This document shows positions 16,182 to 24,703 of a stretch of DNA of 64,000 nt, piece after piece; the first letter of the stretch is position 1, and the number at the start of each line of letters is the position of its first letter. This DNA comes from Riemerella anatipestifer_E (GTDB lineage: Bacteria; Bacteroidota; Bacteroidia; Flavobacteriales; Weeksellaceae), in assembly GCF_009932355.1 (NCBI RefSeq), contig NZ_LEKU01000017.1, positions 12,308-76,307 of the forward strand, written 5' to 3'. The notes below the pieces were generated by a model. It saw only the letters and a list, made by a program, of their open reading frames with translations, was not told the DNA's origin and ran no database searches. Made by a program: the position numbers and the translations under genes.

Positions 16182-17366
16182 TTAAACATTTAGATAGCTT
16201 AAATAAGTTTTCATATCCTTATCGCCTCTACCGCTTAGGCAGATGACAACGATATCTTCTTTTCCAAACTTCTTTTTATCCAAAACCGCTAAGGCATGGG
16301 CACTTTCTAACGCTGGAATAATACCTTCTGTTTTAGTCAGATTGAATGCAGATTTTAGAGCTTCATCATCGTTAATGCTTAAAAATTCGGCTCGTTTTTG
16401 TTGGTAAAGATTGGCGTGCATTGGTCCAATCCCTGGGTAATCTAACCCTGCAGAAATAGAGTAGGGCTCAATCACTTGTCCGTCTTTGGTCTGAATAACC
16501 AAACTCTGACTGCCGTGCAAAACGCCAATGCTCCCCAAAGCCGTTGTTGCAGCAGTTTCTCCAGAATGAACGCCCAAACCACCAGCTTCTGCCGCAATGA
16601 TATTGACTTTATCATTATTCACAAAATGATAAAAAGTTCCTGCGGCATTACTACCGCCGCCCACACACGCAATGAGGTGGTCGGGATAATCTCTGCCTTC
16701 CTGTTCTTGTAATTGGACTTTAATTTCCTCTGAAATAACTGATTGAAACCTTGCCACCAAATCGGGGAAAGGGTGAGGACCAACCACGCTACCTATGATA
16801 TAGTGGGTGGTTGTAGGATTATTTATCCAATCTCTTAAAGCCTCGTTTACAGCGTCTTTTAAAGTTTTAGAACCCGAGGTTGCTGGAACGACTTTGGCCC
16901 CCAACATTTTCATTCTGGCCACATTAGGAGCTTGTCGGGCAATATCTATTTCGCCCATATAGACAATACACTCTAAACCAAGCAAAGCACACGCTGTCGC
17001 AGTGGCAACACCGTGCTGTCCAGCACCTGTTTCGGCTATGATACGCTGTTTGCCCAACTTTTTTGCTAAAAGCGCTTGTCCTAAAGCATTATTGATTTTA
17101 TGGGCTCCCGTATGGTTTAAATCTTCTCTTTTAAGGTAGATTTTAGTGCCATATTGTCGGCTCAAATTGGGTGCAAAATACAATGGAGTTTCTCTCCCTA
17201 CATAGTTTTTTAATAAATCTTTAAACTCCTTTTGAAAATCTTCCGAATAAATGATTTCCAAGTATTTATCTTGTAGTTCTTTAACATTAGGGTAGAGCAT
17301 TTCGGCAATAAAAGCACCGCCAAATTCACCGTAATACCCTTCTTTATCTGGATTTTGATAATTCAT
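16182..17366 (-). CDS. trpB: Tryptophan synthase beta chain
   Basis: A 394-residue PLP enzyme joining indole and serine to give Trp. The PLP lysine lies in H-T-G-A-H-K-I-N-N-A-L-G-Q. The phosphate-binding G-G-G-S-N-A-A-G and the substrate-loop E-T-G-A-G-Q-H-G are present. The full family length is kept. The gene follows trpF after 12 nt. Confidence 0.98.
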   Translation of the reverse strand: MNYQNPDKEGYYGEFGGAFIAEMLYPNVKELQDKYLEIIYSEDFQKEFKDLLKNYVGRETPLYFAPNLSRQYGTKIYLKREDLNHTGAHKINNALGQALLAKKLGKQRIIAETGAGQHGVATATACALLGLECIVYMGEIDIARQAPNVARMKMLGAKVVPATSGSKTLKDAVNEALRDWINNPTTTHYIIGSVVGPHPFPDLVARFQSVISEEIKVQLQEQEGRDYPDHLIACVGGGSNAAGTFYHFVNNDKVNIIAAEAGGLGVHSGETAATTALGSIGVLHGSQSLVIQTKDGQVIEPYSISAGLDYPGIGPMHANLYQQKRAEFLSINDDEALKSAFNLTKTEGIIPALESAHALAVLDKKKFGKEDIVVICLSGRGDKDMKTYLSYLNV

Positions 17367-17378
17367 TTTAATCTATTT

Positions 17379-18017
17379 CTATTGATACAAACTTAATTTA
17401 AAATTTTTAATAAGTGCTACATCTTTGTTGCCTGCGGAAATTTCAAATTTACTATTGAGGTCTAAAGCGATTGGTTTTTGTTTAATAATTGAGATTTTGC
17501 CAATGTTCTCGTTAGAAATACCACCGCTTAAAAAATAAGGTTTTGTAAGGTTTAATTCGTTTAATAGTTGCCAATCAAATCGTTTACCTGTTCCGCCAAA
17601 GGTTTTGCTATCCGTGTCAAAAAGTAAAAAATCTATTTCAGATGGTTCTGAAAATTCCGAAATATCAGGAACGGTTTCACCCACCCGTATCGCTTTTATA
17701 ATTTGGATTTCTTGTGGAAGTTTACTCTTTAAATCACGAATAAAATCAGAGGTTTCATCGCCGTGCAGTTGCACCAAATTAAGTTGAGCTTCCGTAACGA
17801 TTTGCACTATTTTTTCGATGGTTTCATTTACGAAAACGCCCACTTTTTGCTTGTGATTTAGCGAAGCAATTTCCTTTGGTGTTAAATAATTCAATACATA
17901 TCTTGGTGATTTTTCATAAAATATAAAACCGAGATAATCGATTTCTAAATCTATAATTTCCCGAATTTGATTCAAATCGGTAAGTCCACAAACTTTTATT
18001 TTAGGTGCTGGTTTCAT
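17379..18017 (-). CDS. trpF: Phosphoribosylanthranilate isomerase
   Basis: A 212-residue TIM-barrel isomerase for the third step of Trp synthesis. K-V-C-G-L-T near the start contains the catalytic Cys, L-V-Q-L-H-G-D-E-T is the middle motif, and F-L-F-D-T-D and L-S-G-G-I lead to the phosphate site. It lies 3 nt after trpC and 12 nt before trpB. Confidence 0.95.
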   Translation of the reverse strand: MKPAPKIKVCGLTDLNQIREIIDLEIDYLGFIFYEKSPRYVLNYLTPKEIASLNHKQKVGVFVNETIEKIVQIVTEAQLNLVQLHGDETSDFIRDLKSKLPQEIQIIKAIRVGETVPDISEFSEPSEIDFLLFDTDSKTFGGTGKRFDWQLLNELNLTKPYFLSGGISNENIGKISIIKQKPIALDLNSKFEISAGNKDVALIKNFKLSLYQ

Positions 18018-18020
18018 TTT

Positions 18021-18797
18021 TTATTTTATTTCTTCAATAAAAGATTGTAAAGCCATTCCAACATGGTTTTGTTTCATAAAATATTCGCCCATCAAGAAAG
18101 CATCAAAGCCATTGTTTTTTAGTTTTTTATAAATTTCAGGACTATAAATGGCACTTTCAGCAACGCTTAAAGTCCCTTCAGGCAATTGGTTTCGCATTCT
18201 AATGGCGTGTTCGTAATCCACTTCAAAAGTATTGAGGTTCCGATTGTTAATGCCTACCATTTTTAATTTGGAATAATATTTATCAAAATCTTCGCCACTA
18301 TAAAATTCCAATAACACATCTAATCCCAAGTGGTGTGCCGTATCTGTAAGGTCTTCAATTTGGGATTTAGATAGAATATTAGCTATAAGCAAAATACAGT
18401 CGGCACCATGGGCTTTGGCTTGATAAATTTGATAATCATTTACAATAAAATCTTTCCTTAGCAAAGGTATATCGTAAATATTAGCTTCCTCCAAATCAGA
18501 TAAACTTCCTCCGAAGAAAGGCGTATCCGTCAATACAGAAACACAAGCTGCTCCGTATTCCTTATATAGCGGTAAAACCTCTTGGATTTTAGCTTCTATG
18601 TTGATGTTATTTTTGGAGGGCGATTTCCTTTTAAACTCGGCTATAATCCCGTATGGATTGGACTTTAAACTCTCAATAAAACCTCGTGTAGGCTGGTGAA
18701 AAAACGGAGTATCCTTGAGTTTTTCTAACGATGTTTGCTTTTTGGCTTGTTGGATTTCGTCCAGTTTACAATCTACTATTTTATCTAAAATGGTCAT
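18021..18797 (-). CDS. trpC: Indole-3-glycerol phosphate synthase
   Basis: A 258-residue enzyme closing the indole ring in the fourth step of Trp synthesis. I-A-E-F-K-R-K-S-P-S-K holds the catalytic lysine. L-T-D-x-x-F-F-G-G-S, L-R-K-D-F-I and G-I-N-N-R-N-L are also as expected. The start codon directly follows the stop of tag (TAA-ATG), so translation is coupled. It is a stand-alone TrpC, not fused to TrpF. Confidence 0.97.
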   Translation of the reverse strand: MTILDKIVDCKLDEIQQAKKQTSLEKLKDTPFFHQPTRGFIESLKSNPYGIIAEFKRKSPSKNNINIEAKIQEVLPLYKEYGAACVSVLTDTPFFGGSLSDLEEANIYDIPLLRKDFIVNDYQIYQAKAHGADCILLIANILSKSQIEDLTDTAHHLGLDVLLEFYSGEDFDKYYSKLKMVGINNRNLNTFEVDYEHAIRMRNQLPEGTLSVAESAIYSPEIYKKLKNNGFDAFLMGEYFMKQNHVGMALQSFIEEIK

Positions 18798-19376
18798 TTA
18801 ATTTAAGTTTTTAGGGTGTTTGTAACAAGTTTGCACATGGTCGTTTACCATACCGATGGCTTGCATAAAGGCATAAATAATGGTAGTCCCTACGAATTTA
18901 AACCCTCGCTTTTTTAAGTCTTTGGATATTTTATCCGATAGAGGTGTGGAGACAGGTACTTCTGATAGGTTTTTAAACTCATTTCTAATTGGTTGATGCT
19001 CTACAAAACGCCATATATACTGGGAAAAAGAACCAAACTCTTCTCTAGCTTTTATAAATGCCTTAGCATTTTTAACCGAAGATTCTATCTTTAATCTGTT
19101 ACGGATAATCCCTGTGTTGCAGAGTAATTCTTCAAGTTTAGCTTGGTTGTAGGTGGCGATTTTGGTGTAGTCAAAATCATCAAAGGCTTGTCTGAAATTT
19201 TCTCTTTTTTTCAAAATAGTTATCCAACTCAATCCCGCTTGAAATCCTTCTAACAAAAGCATTTCAAAGAGTTTTTCATCTTCAAAAACAGGCTCGCCCC
19301 ATTCTGTATCGTGGTAATTGATGTAAATTTCATCATTGGTTACCCAGCCACATCGTTCTTTATTTTTTAGTTCCAT
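18798..19376 (-). CDS. tag: DNA-3-methyladenine glycosylase I
   Basis: A 192-residue base-excision repair enzyme removing 3-methyladenine. Motifs of the Tag family: R-C-G-W with zinc-ligand Cys, Y-H-D-T-E-W-G-E-P, F-Q-A-G-L-S-W-I-T-I-L, and a C-terminal M-V-N-D-H-x-x-x-C with the other zinc ligands. The gene is inserted in frame-tight fashion between trpD (stop/start overlap TAATG at 19374-19378) and trpC (TAA-ATG). A DNA repair gene inside a biosynthetic operon is odd; it must be transcribed with trp and therefore respond to Trp supply. Confidence 0.95.
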   Translation of the reverse strand: MELKNKERCGWVTNDEIYINYHDTEWGEPVFEDEKLFEMLLLEGFQAGLSWITILKKRENFRQAFDDFDYTKIATYNQAKLEELLCNTGIIRNRLKIESSVKNAKAFIKAREEFGSFSQYIWRFVEHQPIRNEFKNLSEVPVSTPLSDKISKDLKKRGFKFVGTTIIYAFMQAIGMVNDHVQTCYKHPKNLN

Positions 19377-20362
19377 TAGGTGGTTATTTTATTTAGGCAA
19401 TCTTTAGCTTTTCCTTCCAATAGACTTTTTTTCGCTAATTCAAAACAATTTTGATAATTACCGTATTTTTGGGTGTTATAGAGTGCCATTGCCGCATTGG
19501 CTAAAACCACCGCATTTTGCTCTGGAGTGCCTTTGCCGTCTAATATATTAAGAAAAATAGCAGCCGCTTCTTCTTTAGTCTTACCGCCGTAAATATGGTC
19601 TTCTGAAATATTTTTAAACCCTAATTCTTCGGCGGAATAGATGTACTCTCCGTTTTTATCAAAAATTTTGGTATCTTGAGTAAGGCTGATTTCATCATAG
19701 CCATCTAAGGCGTGGACAAGCATAAATTCGGCATTTTCCCTTTGTAATAGATATTGATAAAGCCTTGCTATCTCCAAATTGTAAACGCCTATCATACTGT
19801 ATTTAGGCTGAACAGGATTAACTAAAGGCCCTAATAAATTGAAGAAAGTCCTAAGTCCCAACGCTTTTCTAAGTGGTGCTACCGATTTTAAAGCGGGATG
19901 AAACAACGGCGCGTGAAGAAAACAGATATTCCCTTTTTCTAAATCTGATTTTAGTCCTTCTGAATTATTTTTAAATTGGTATCCTAAAAGTTCCAACACA
20001 TTAGACGAACCACTTACCGAAGAAACTCCATAATTACCATGTTTCGCCACTTTTTGTCCAGCTCCTGCAACGATAAAAGAGGCTAAGGTAGAAATGTTAA
20101 AGGTATTTTTGCCATCGCCTCCTGTGCCTACAATATCCACTAAGTCTTGAGTTCCTAAATCTACTGGAGTAGCCAGATTGAGCAAGGCTTCTCTAAAACC
20201 CATCAACTCTTCTAAAGTGATGGCTCTCATCATAAAAACACTTATAAAAGCCGTGGCTTCGGTCTCATTAAATTTATTTTGAGCTAATTCTATCATAACA
20301 GACTTTGCCTCCGATTTGCTAAGCGTCTGATGATTAAATAGATAGTTTAATATTTGTTTCAT
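19376..20362 (-). CDS. trpD: Anthranilate phosphoribosyltransferase
   Basis: A 328-residue enzyme adding phosphoribosyl to anthranilate. The PRPP-binding V-G-T-G-G-D-G-K-N-T-F-N-I-S-T motif, K-H-G-N-Y-G-V-S-S-V-S-G-S-S and R-T-F-F-N-L-L-G-P-L-V-N-P are all present. It follows trpG after 23 nt, and its stop overlaps the tag start. Confidence 0.97.
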   Translation of the reverse strand: MKQILNYLFNHQTLSKSEAKSVMIELAQNKFNETEATAFISVFMMRAITLEELMGFREALLNLATPVDLGTQDLVDIVGTGGDGKNTFNISTLASFIVAGAGQKVAKHGNYGVSSVSGSSNVLELLGYQFKNNSEGLKSDLEKGNICFLHAPLFHPALKSVAPLRKALGLRTFFNLLGPLVNPVQPKYSMIGVYNLEIARLYQYLLQRENAEFMLVHALDGYDEISLTQDTKIFDKNGEYIYSAEELGFKNISEDHIYGGKTKEEAAAIFLNILDGKGTPEQNAVVLANAAMALYNTQKYGNYQNCFELAKKSLLEGKAKDCLNKITT

Positions 20363-20385
20363 AATTTATTTTTTACAAATAGCTC

Positions 20386-20958
20386 CTATGAAGCATTTAG
20401 AAAATTAGTTAAAATCGTTCTTCCTAAAGGTGTTAAAATACTCTCAGGATGAAACTGAACGGCGTGTACATCGTAAGTTTTGTGCTGAAGTGCCATAATC
20501 ATACCCTCCTCATCAACGGCCGTTATTTCTAATTCCGAAGGAAAATCCTCAAGATTTACAGCCCAAGAATGATACCTGCCTATTTCTATATTTTTCGGCA
20601 TATTTTGAAACAGAAGGGCATCTGGCTTTATAATTTCGGCTGATGTCGCTACACCGTGATAAATTTTATCTAAATTAACCAAGCTTCCTCCAAAAGCCTC
20701 TGCAATAGCTTGTTGCCCAAGACAAACTCCCAAAATAGATTTGGTAGGTGCATAAGTTTTAATCACTTCTAACAATCGTCCTGCCTCGCTGGGAATACCA
20801 GGCCCTGGGGACAATATTATTTTATCATATTGCTCTATATCTTCTAACGGAATTTTATCATTTCTAAAAACATCTACCTCATTACCTGTAATTTGCTCTA
20901 TCATTTGAACTAAATTATAGGTAAAACTATCATAATTATCAAATACCAATATTTTCAT
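20386..20958 (-). CDS. trpG: Anthranilate synthase glutamine amidotransferase component
   Basis: A 190-residue class I glutamine amidotransferase that feeds ammonia to TrpE. The nucleophile is Cys79 in G-V-C-L-G-Q-Q. The catalytic His-Glu pair is in V-Q-F-H-P-E-S near the C-terminus. S-P-G-P-G is the oxyanion region. It lies 19 nt after trpE. Confidence 0.97.
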   Translation of the reverse strand: MKILVFDNYDSFTYNLVQMIEQITGNEVDVFRNDKIPLEDIEQYDKIILSPGPGIPSEAGRLLEVIKTYAPTKSILGVCLGQQAIAEAFGGSLVNLDKIYHGVATSAEIIKPDALLFQNMPKNIEIGRYHSWAVNLEDFPSELEITAVDEEGMIMALQHKTYDVHAVQFHPESILTPLGRTILTNFLNAS

Positions 20959-20977
20959 TTTCTTTGTGTTTAAATTT

Positions 20978-22393
20978 TTAAGCTCTATTTAGAGTTTCTG
21001 CTTTTTTAATGGCTTTTTTCAAAGCATTTAGTTTGTTATTAACTTCTTGTAGTTCGCTTTCTGGGGAAGATTTTGCTACAACTCCCGCTCCTGCTTGATA
21101 ATAAAGATGATTATTCTTGGCTAAAAAAGTTCTAATCATAATCGCTTGGTTGCAAGTTCCATCAAATCCTACAAAGCCAATACAACCGCCATAATATCCT
21201 CTCGAAGTAGGCTCGTACAAATCAATAAGTTCCATAGCTTTGTATTTAGGAGCACCACTCAATGTACCCTGTGGAAAGGTAGTCGCTGTCATTTCGTATG
21301 GATTGATATTGTCGCTTAATTCGGCAGTTACTTCGCTTACCATATGTATCACTGATGAAAAAAACTGGATTTCCTTTAGTTTAGAAACACTAACATTTTT
21401 CCCTAATTTACTAAGGTCATTTCGAGCCAAATCTACCAACATCGTATGTTCTGCATTTTCTTTTGGGTCGGCTTTTAAGTCTTTTGCCGCCGCTAAATCT
21501 TCCTGAATATTTCCCGTTCTTTTAAAAGTACCCGCGATAGGGTGAATAATGGCTTTTTTATTTTTGATAATCAACTGACTTTCAGGACTAGAACCCATCA
21601 ATTTATAATCACCATAATCAAAGAAAAATAGATATGGCGAAGGATTGATATTTCTTAAAGCTCTATATACTTGAAACTCATCACCTCTGTATTTTTGCTG
21701 AAACCTTCGGCTAAGCACCATTTGGAAAGTGTCTCCTCTAAAAGCGTGTTTTTGAGCTTGTTTTACCATTTCTAAAAATTTTGCATCTTCAAGGTTAGAA
21801 GTTTCTTGTTCTACGCTTTCAAACGGATATATTGCTATGGATTTATGATTGATAATATCTTCTAAATAAGATATTTCCGAATTTAATCCCTCTATCTTAT
21901 TCTCTATAATTCTCATTTCATCATTGGTGTGATTAAAAGCAATGATATATTGGTAAAATCTATATCTAAGAATTGGGATTTCCGTTTCTTTGTTTTGAGG
22001 TTTAAACTGAATAGATTCAAAAAAAGGAATAGCCTCGTAACTCGTATAACCGAAAAACCCTTGAGCTACCTTATCAATAGCACTTTCTACCTCTTCACAT
22101 TTGAAATTTTCTGCAAAACTTTGGAGTACATCAGTTAGAAGAACACCTTCTTGAAAGTTTAATTTTTGTGGTGGCTGGTTTGGGAATTTAATTTCATAAC
22201 TTTCATAATTATTTACCTCTATACCAGCAATCGCATTTACGCCTATAAAAGAATAGCTACCGTTATCTGCGTTATGTTCTGTACTTTCCAAAAGAATAGT
22301 ATCTCTATATGCATCACGAAGTTTTAGATAAACTCCCATTGGAGTATGTAGATCCCCCATAAGGGACTTGGATTCTGTTTTAATGCTAATCAT
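20978..22393 (-). CDS. trpE: Anthranilate synthase component I
   Basis: A 471-residue chorismate-using enzyme, first of the Trp pathway. The N-terminal L-L-E-S-T-E is the Trp feedback site. The C-terminal chorismate domain has Q-M-V-L-S-R-R-F, A-G-T-F-K-R-T-G, D-L-A-R-N-D-L, T-F-P-Q-G-T-L-S-G-A-P-K and a Y-Y-G-G-C-I-G segment. It is the first structural gene of the operon. Upstream on the minus strand are an attenuator terminator (27 nt before the ATG), a Trp-Trp leader peptide and a good promoter. Confidence 0.97.
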   Translation of the reverse strand: MISIKTESKSLMGDLHTPMGVYLKLRDAYRDTILLESTEHNADNGSYSFIGVNAIAGIEVNNYESYEIKFPNQPPQKLNFQEGVLLTDVLQSFAENFKCEEVESAIDKVAQGFFGYTSYEAIPFFESIQFKPQNKETEIPILRYRFYQYIIAFNHTNDEMRIIENKIEGLNSEISYLEDIINHKSIAIYPFESVEQETSNLEDAKFLEMVKQAQKHAFRGDTFQMVLSRRFQQKYRGDEFQVYRALRNINPSPYLFFFDYGDYKLMGSSPESQLIIKNKKAIIHPIAGTFKRTGNIQEDLAAAKDLKADPKENAEHTMLVDLARNDLSKLGKNVSVSKLKEIQFFSSVIHMVSEVTAELSDNINPYEMTATTFPQGTLSGAPKYKAMELIDLYEPTSRGYYGGCIGFVGFDGTCNQAIMIRTFLAKNNHLYYQAGAGVVAKSSPESELQEVNNKLNALKKAIKKAETLNRA

Positions 22394-22410
22394 CTTTATT
22401 AAATCTATTT

Positions 22411-22444
22411 AAAATAAAAAACTCCTACGATAATCCGCAGAAGT
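22411..22444 (-). terminator. trp attenuator terminator hairpin
   Basis: On the minus strand ACTTCTGCG (22444-22436) pairs over all 9 positions, with two G-T wobbles, with CGTAGGAGT (22429-22421), and is followed by TTTTTATTTT. It lies between the leader ORF and trpE, within the transcript, so it is a conditional terminator. The same 3' arm can instead pair with the leader segment at 22502-22509. Confidence 0.75.
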
Positions 22445-22491
22445 CTTTATTGTTTGTTACTACCCTTAAATTTGTTTTCTCACCCAAAAAG

Positions 22492-22566
22492 CTAAATACG
22501 ATAGAAGTTCAGACCCTGCTTAAGAGTTTGACACCACCACTTTTGTATTACACTATTTGTTTTCAC
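22492..22566 (-). CDS. trpL: trp leader peptide with tandem Trp codons
   Basis: A 24-codon ORF from GTG (22566-22564) to TAG (22494-22492) contains two adjacent Trp codons (TGG TGG at 22539-22534, peptide Q-K-W-W-C-Q). It ends 48 nt before the attenuator stem. Codons AAC-TTC-TAT near its end (22509-22501) can pair with the 3' arm of the terminator, as an antiterminator. No ATG is available in this frame, so the GTG start is inferred. It lies just downstream of the -7 box, implying a leaderless or nearly leaderless mRNA. The exact start is uncertain; the Trp-Trp run and position are the evidence. Confidence 0.65.
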   Translation of the reverse strand: MKTNSVIQKWWCQTLKQGLNFYRI

Positions 22567-22570
22567 CCAG

Positions 22571-22600
22571 CAAATGTAATATTTTTTTATTAAAAGACAA
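22571..22600 (-). promoter_or_regulatory. trp operon promoter (TTG-N19-TACATTTG)
   Basis: On the minus strand a TTG (22600-22598), 19 nt spacer, and TACATTTG (22578-22571) fit the Bacteroidota primary-sigma consensus TTG-N17-23-TAnnTTTG exactly. Transcription would start a few bases on, at about 22563-22567, just ahead of or at the leader peptide. The rest of the 358-nt trpE-thrS gap holds the thrS promoter region and no other clear feature. Confidence 0.75.
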
Positions 22601-22714
22601 TGTTAAATCTGAAATTTATTTTATCCAAGTTAAAATTGATTTGATGTACTTTTAATTTTATTGATGACTACCATAAATTTAAAATAATATGTTTCTACGG
22701 TAAAAAACTTTTTG

Positions 22715-22722
22715 TAACTTTG
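22715..22722 (+). promoter_or_regulatory. -7 box upstream of thrS
   Basis: TAACTTTG fits TAnnTTTG and lies 29 nt before the thrS ATG. No T-box-like leader or long 5' structure was seen. Confidence 0.5.
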
Positions 22723-22751
22723 TGTTTTATTTATAAAAATATATTAAAATA

Positions 22752-24677
22752 ATGGTAAAAATCACACTCCCTGACGGAAGTATCAGAGAATTTGAAGGAG
22801 TAGTAACTCCTTTAGAAGTAGCAAAATCTATTAGTGAAGGGTTGGCTAGAAATACCATTTCGGCCATGGTAAATAATAAACAAGTGGAAGTAACCACCCC
22901 AATAACCGAAGATGCTACGGTACAACTTCTTACATGGAATGATGATATGGGAAAGAAGGCTTTTTGGCATTCTTCTGCTCACCTTTTGGCACAGGCAATA
23001 TTGGCGTATTATCCAGAGGCTAAACTTACCATTGGACCTGCCATAGAAAATGGCTTTTACTATGATGTAGATTTTGGAAACGAAACATTATCTGAAAAAG
23101 ATTTTGAAAAGATAGAGCAAAAGATGCTAGAAAATGCCAAGAAAGACTCTACCTTTAAACTTTATGCTATCTCCAAAGCAGAGGCTTTGAAAGAATATGC
23201 TGACAACCCATATAAAACAGAATTGATAGAAAATCTTAATGATGGAGAAATTACTTTCTGTTCTCACGACGATTTTACAGATTTATGTAGAGGTGGGCAT
23301 ATACCTTCTACGGGGATTGTCAAAGCAGTTAAGATACTTAACGCTGCAGGAGCCTATTGGCGTGGTGATGAGAAAAATCCACAATTAACGAGAGTTTACG
23401 GAATATCTTTCCCTAAACAAAAAGACCTTAAAGAATACCTAGAAAGACTAGAAGAGGCTAAGCGTAGAGACCATAGAAAATTAGGAAAAGAGCTAGGCTT
23501 ATTTACTTTTTCTGAAAAGGTAGGTGCAGGGTTACCTTTATGGTTACCTAAAGGAGCTGCCCTTAGAAAAAAATTAGAAAGCTTCCTTTCAGAAGCACAA
23601 AGAAAAGGCGGTTACGAATTTGTAATGACTCCACATATCGGAAACATAGAATTGTACAAAACATCTGGACATTACGAAAAATACGGAGCAGATAGCTTCC
23701 AACCAATAAAAACGCCGCATGTAGGAGAGGAGTTTTTATTAAAGCCAATGAACTGTCCGCATCACTGCGAAGTTTATAAAGCACAGCAGTGGTCTTATAA
23801 AGATTTACCTAAAAGGTATGCAGAGTTCGGTACAGTATATCGTTATGAGCAAAGTGGTGAATTACACGGACTTACTAGAGTAAGAGGATTTACTCAAGAT
23901 GATGCCCATTTATTCTGTACACCAGACCAACTATTAGAGGAGTTTGAAAAAGTAATAGATTTGGTACTCTATGTGTTTAAATCTTTAGGATTTGAAGACT
24001 TTATAGCACAGGTGTCATTAAGAGATAAAGAGAACAGAGCTAAATATATCGGCTCTGAAGAAAACTGGGAGAAAGCAGAATCTGCGATTATTACGGCTGC
24101 TAAGAACAAGGGACTCAATACTGTTGTAGAATATGGTGAGGCTGCATTTTATGGGCCTAAATTAGATTTTATGGTTAAAGATGCTTTGGGTAGAAGTTGG
24201 CAGCTCGGAACCATACAGGTAGATTATAACCTTCCTGAAAGATTTGATTTAACCTATGTAGGTAGTGATAACGAGAGACATCGTCCTATCATGATTCACC
24301 GTGCACCTTTTGGTTCTATGGAAAGATTTATTGCTATTTTAATTGAAAATACAGCAGGTGATTTCCCACTTTGGTTAAATCCAGACCAATATATACTACT
24401 TCCAATCAGTGAAAAATATACAGATTACGCTAAAAAAGTTTCACAATTATTAGAAAATCACGATATTTGCGGACTGGTAGATGAGAGAAATGAAAAAACG
24501 GGTAAAAAAATCCGTGATGCAGAAATGAAAAAAATACCATTTATGCTCATTGTAGGAGAGAATGAAGCAGGAAACCAAACGGTATCTGTAAGAAAAAGAG
24601 GAGAAGGAGATTTAGGAGAAATGAGTATAGAGAGCTTTGTGGAATACTTTAAAAATGAAGCAAAGATTATAAAGTAA
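22752..24677 (+). CDS. thrS: Threonine-tRNA ligase
   Basis: A 641-residue class II synthetase. Domain order: TGS (1-60), editing domain (about 65-225, with H-S-S-A-H-L-L-A-Q-A), catalytic core (about 240-535), and anticodon-binding domain (about 540-641). The zinc-binding N-C-P-H-H-C-E-V-Y motif and the class II motif 2 region R-Y-E-Q-S-G-E-L-H-G-L-T-R-V-R are present. It heads the thrS-infC-x-rpmI-rplT group, a widely conserved order. Confidence 0.99.
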   Translation: MVKITLPDGSIREFEGVVTPLEVAKSISEGLARNTISAMVNNKQVEVTTPITEDATVQLLTWNDDMGKKAFWHSSAHLLAQAILAYYPEAKLTIGPAIENGFYYDVDFGNETLSEKDFEKIEQKMLENAKKDSTFKLYAISKAEALKEYADNPYKTELIENLNDGEITFCSHDDFTDLCRGGHIPSTGIVKAVKILNAAGAYWRGDEKNPQLTRVYGISFPKQKDLKEYLERLEEAKRRDHRKLGKELGLFTFSEKVGAGLPLWLPKGAALRKKLESFLSEAQRKGGYEFVMTPHIGNIELYKTSGHYEKYGADSFQPIKTPHVGEEFLLKPMNCPHHCEVYKAQQWSYKDLPKRYAEFGTVYRYEQSGELHGLTRVRGFTQDDAHLFCTPDQLLEEFEKVIDLVLYVFKSLGFEDFIAQVSLRDKENRAKYIGSEENWEKAESAIITAAKNKGLNTVVEYGEAAFYGPKLDFMVKDALGRSWQLGTIQVDYNLPERFDLTYVGSDNERHRPIMIHRAPFGSMERFIAILIENTAGDFPLWLNPDQYILLPISEKYTDYAKKVSQLLENHDICGLVDERNEKTGKKIRDAEMKKIPFMLIVGENEAGNQTVSVRKRGEGDLGEMSIESFVEYFKNEAKIIK

Positions 24678-24703
24678 GGTTTAACAATTAAAAATATAAA
24701 GCC

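Noticed and set aside
22601..22751. T-box or other riboswitch upstream of thrS
   Set aside because: No T-box motif, no terminator hairpin and no specifier-like structure could be seen; T-boxes are not expected in this phylum.
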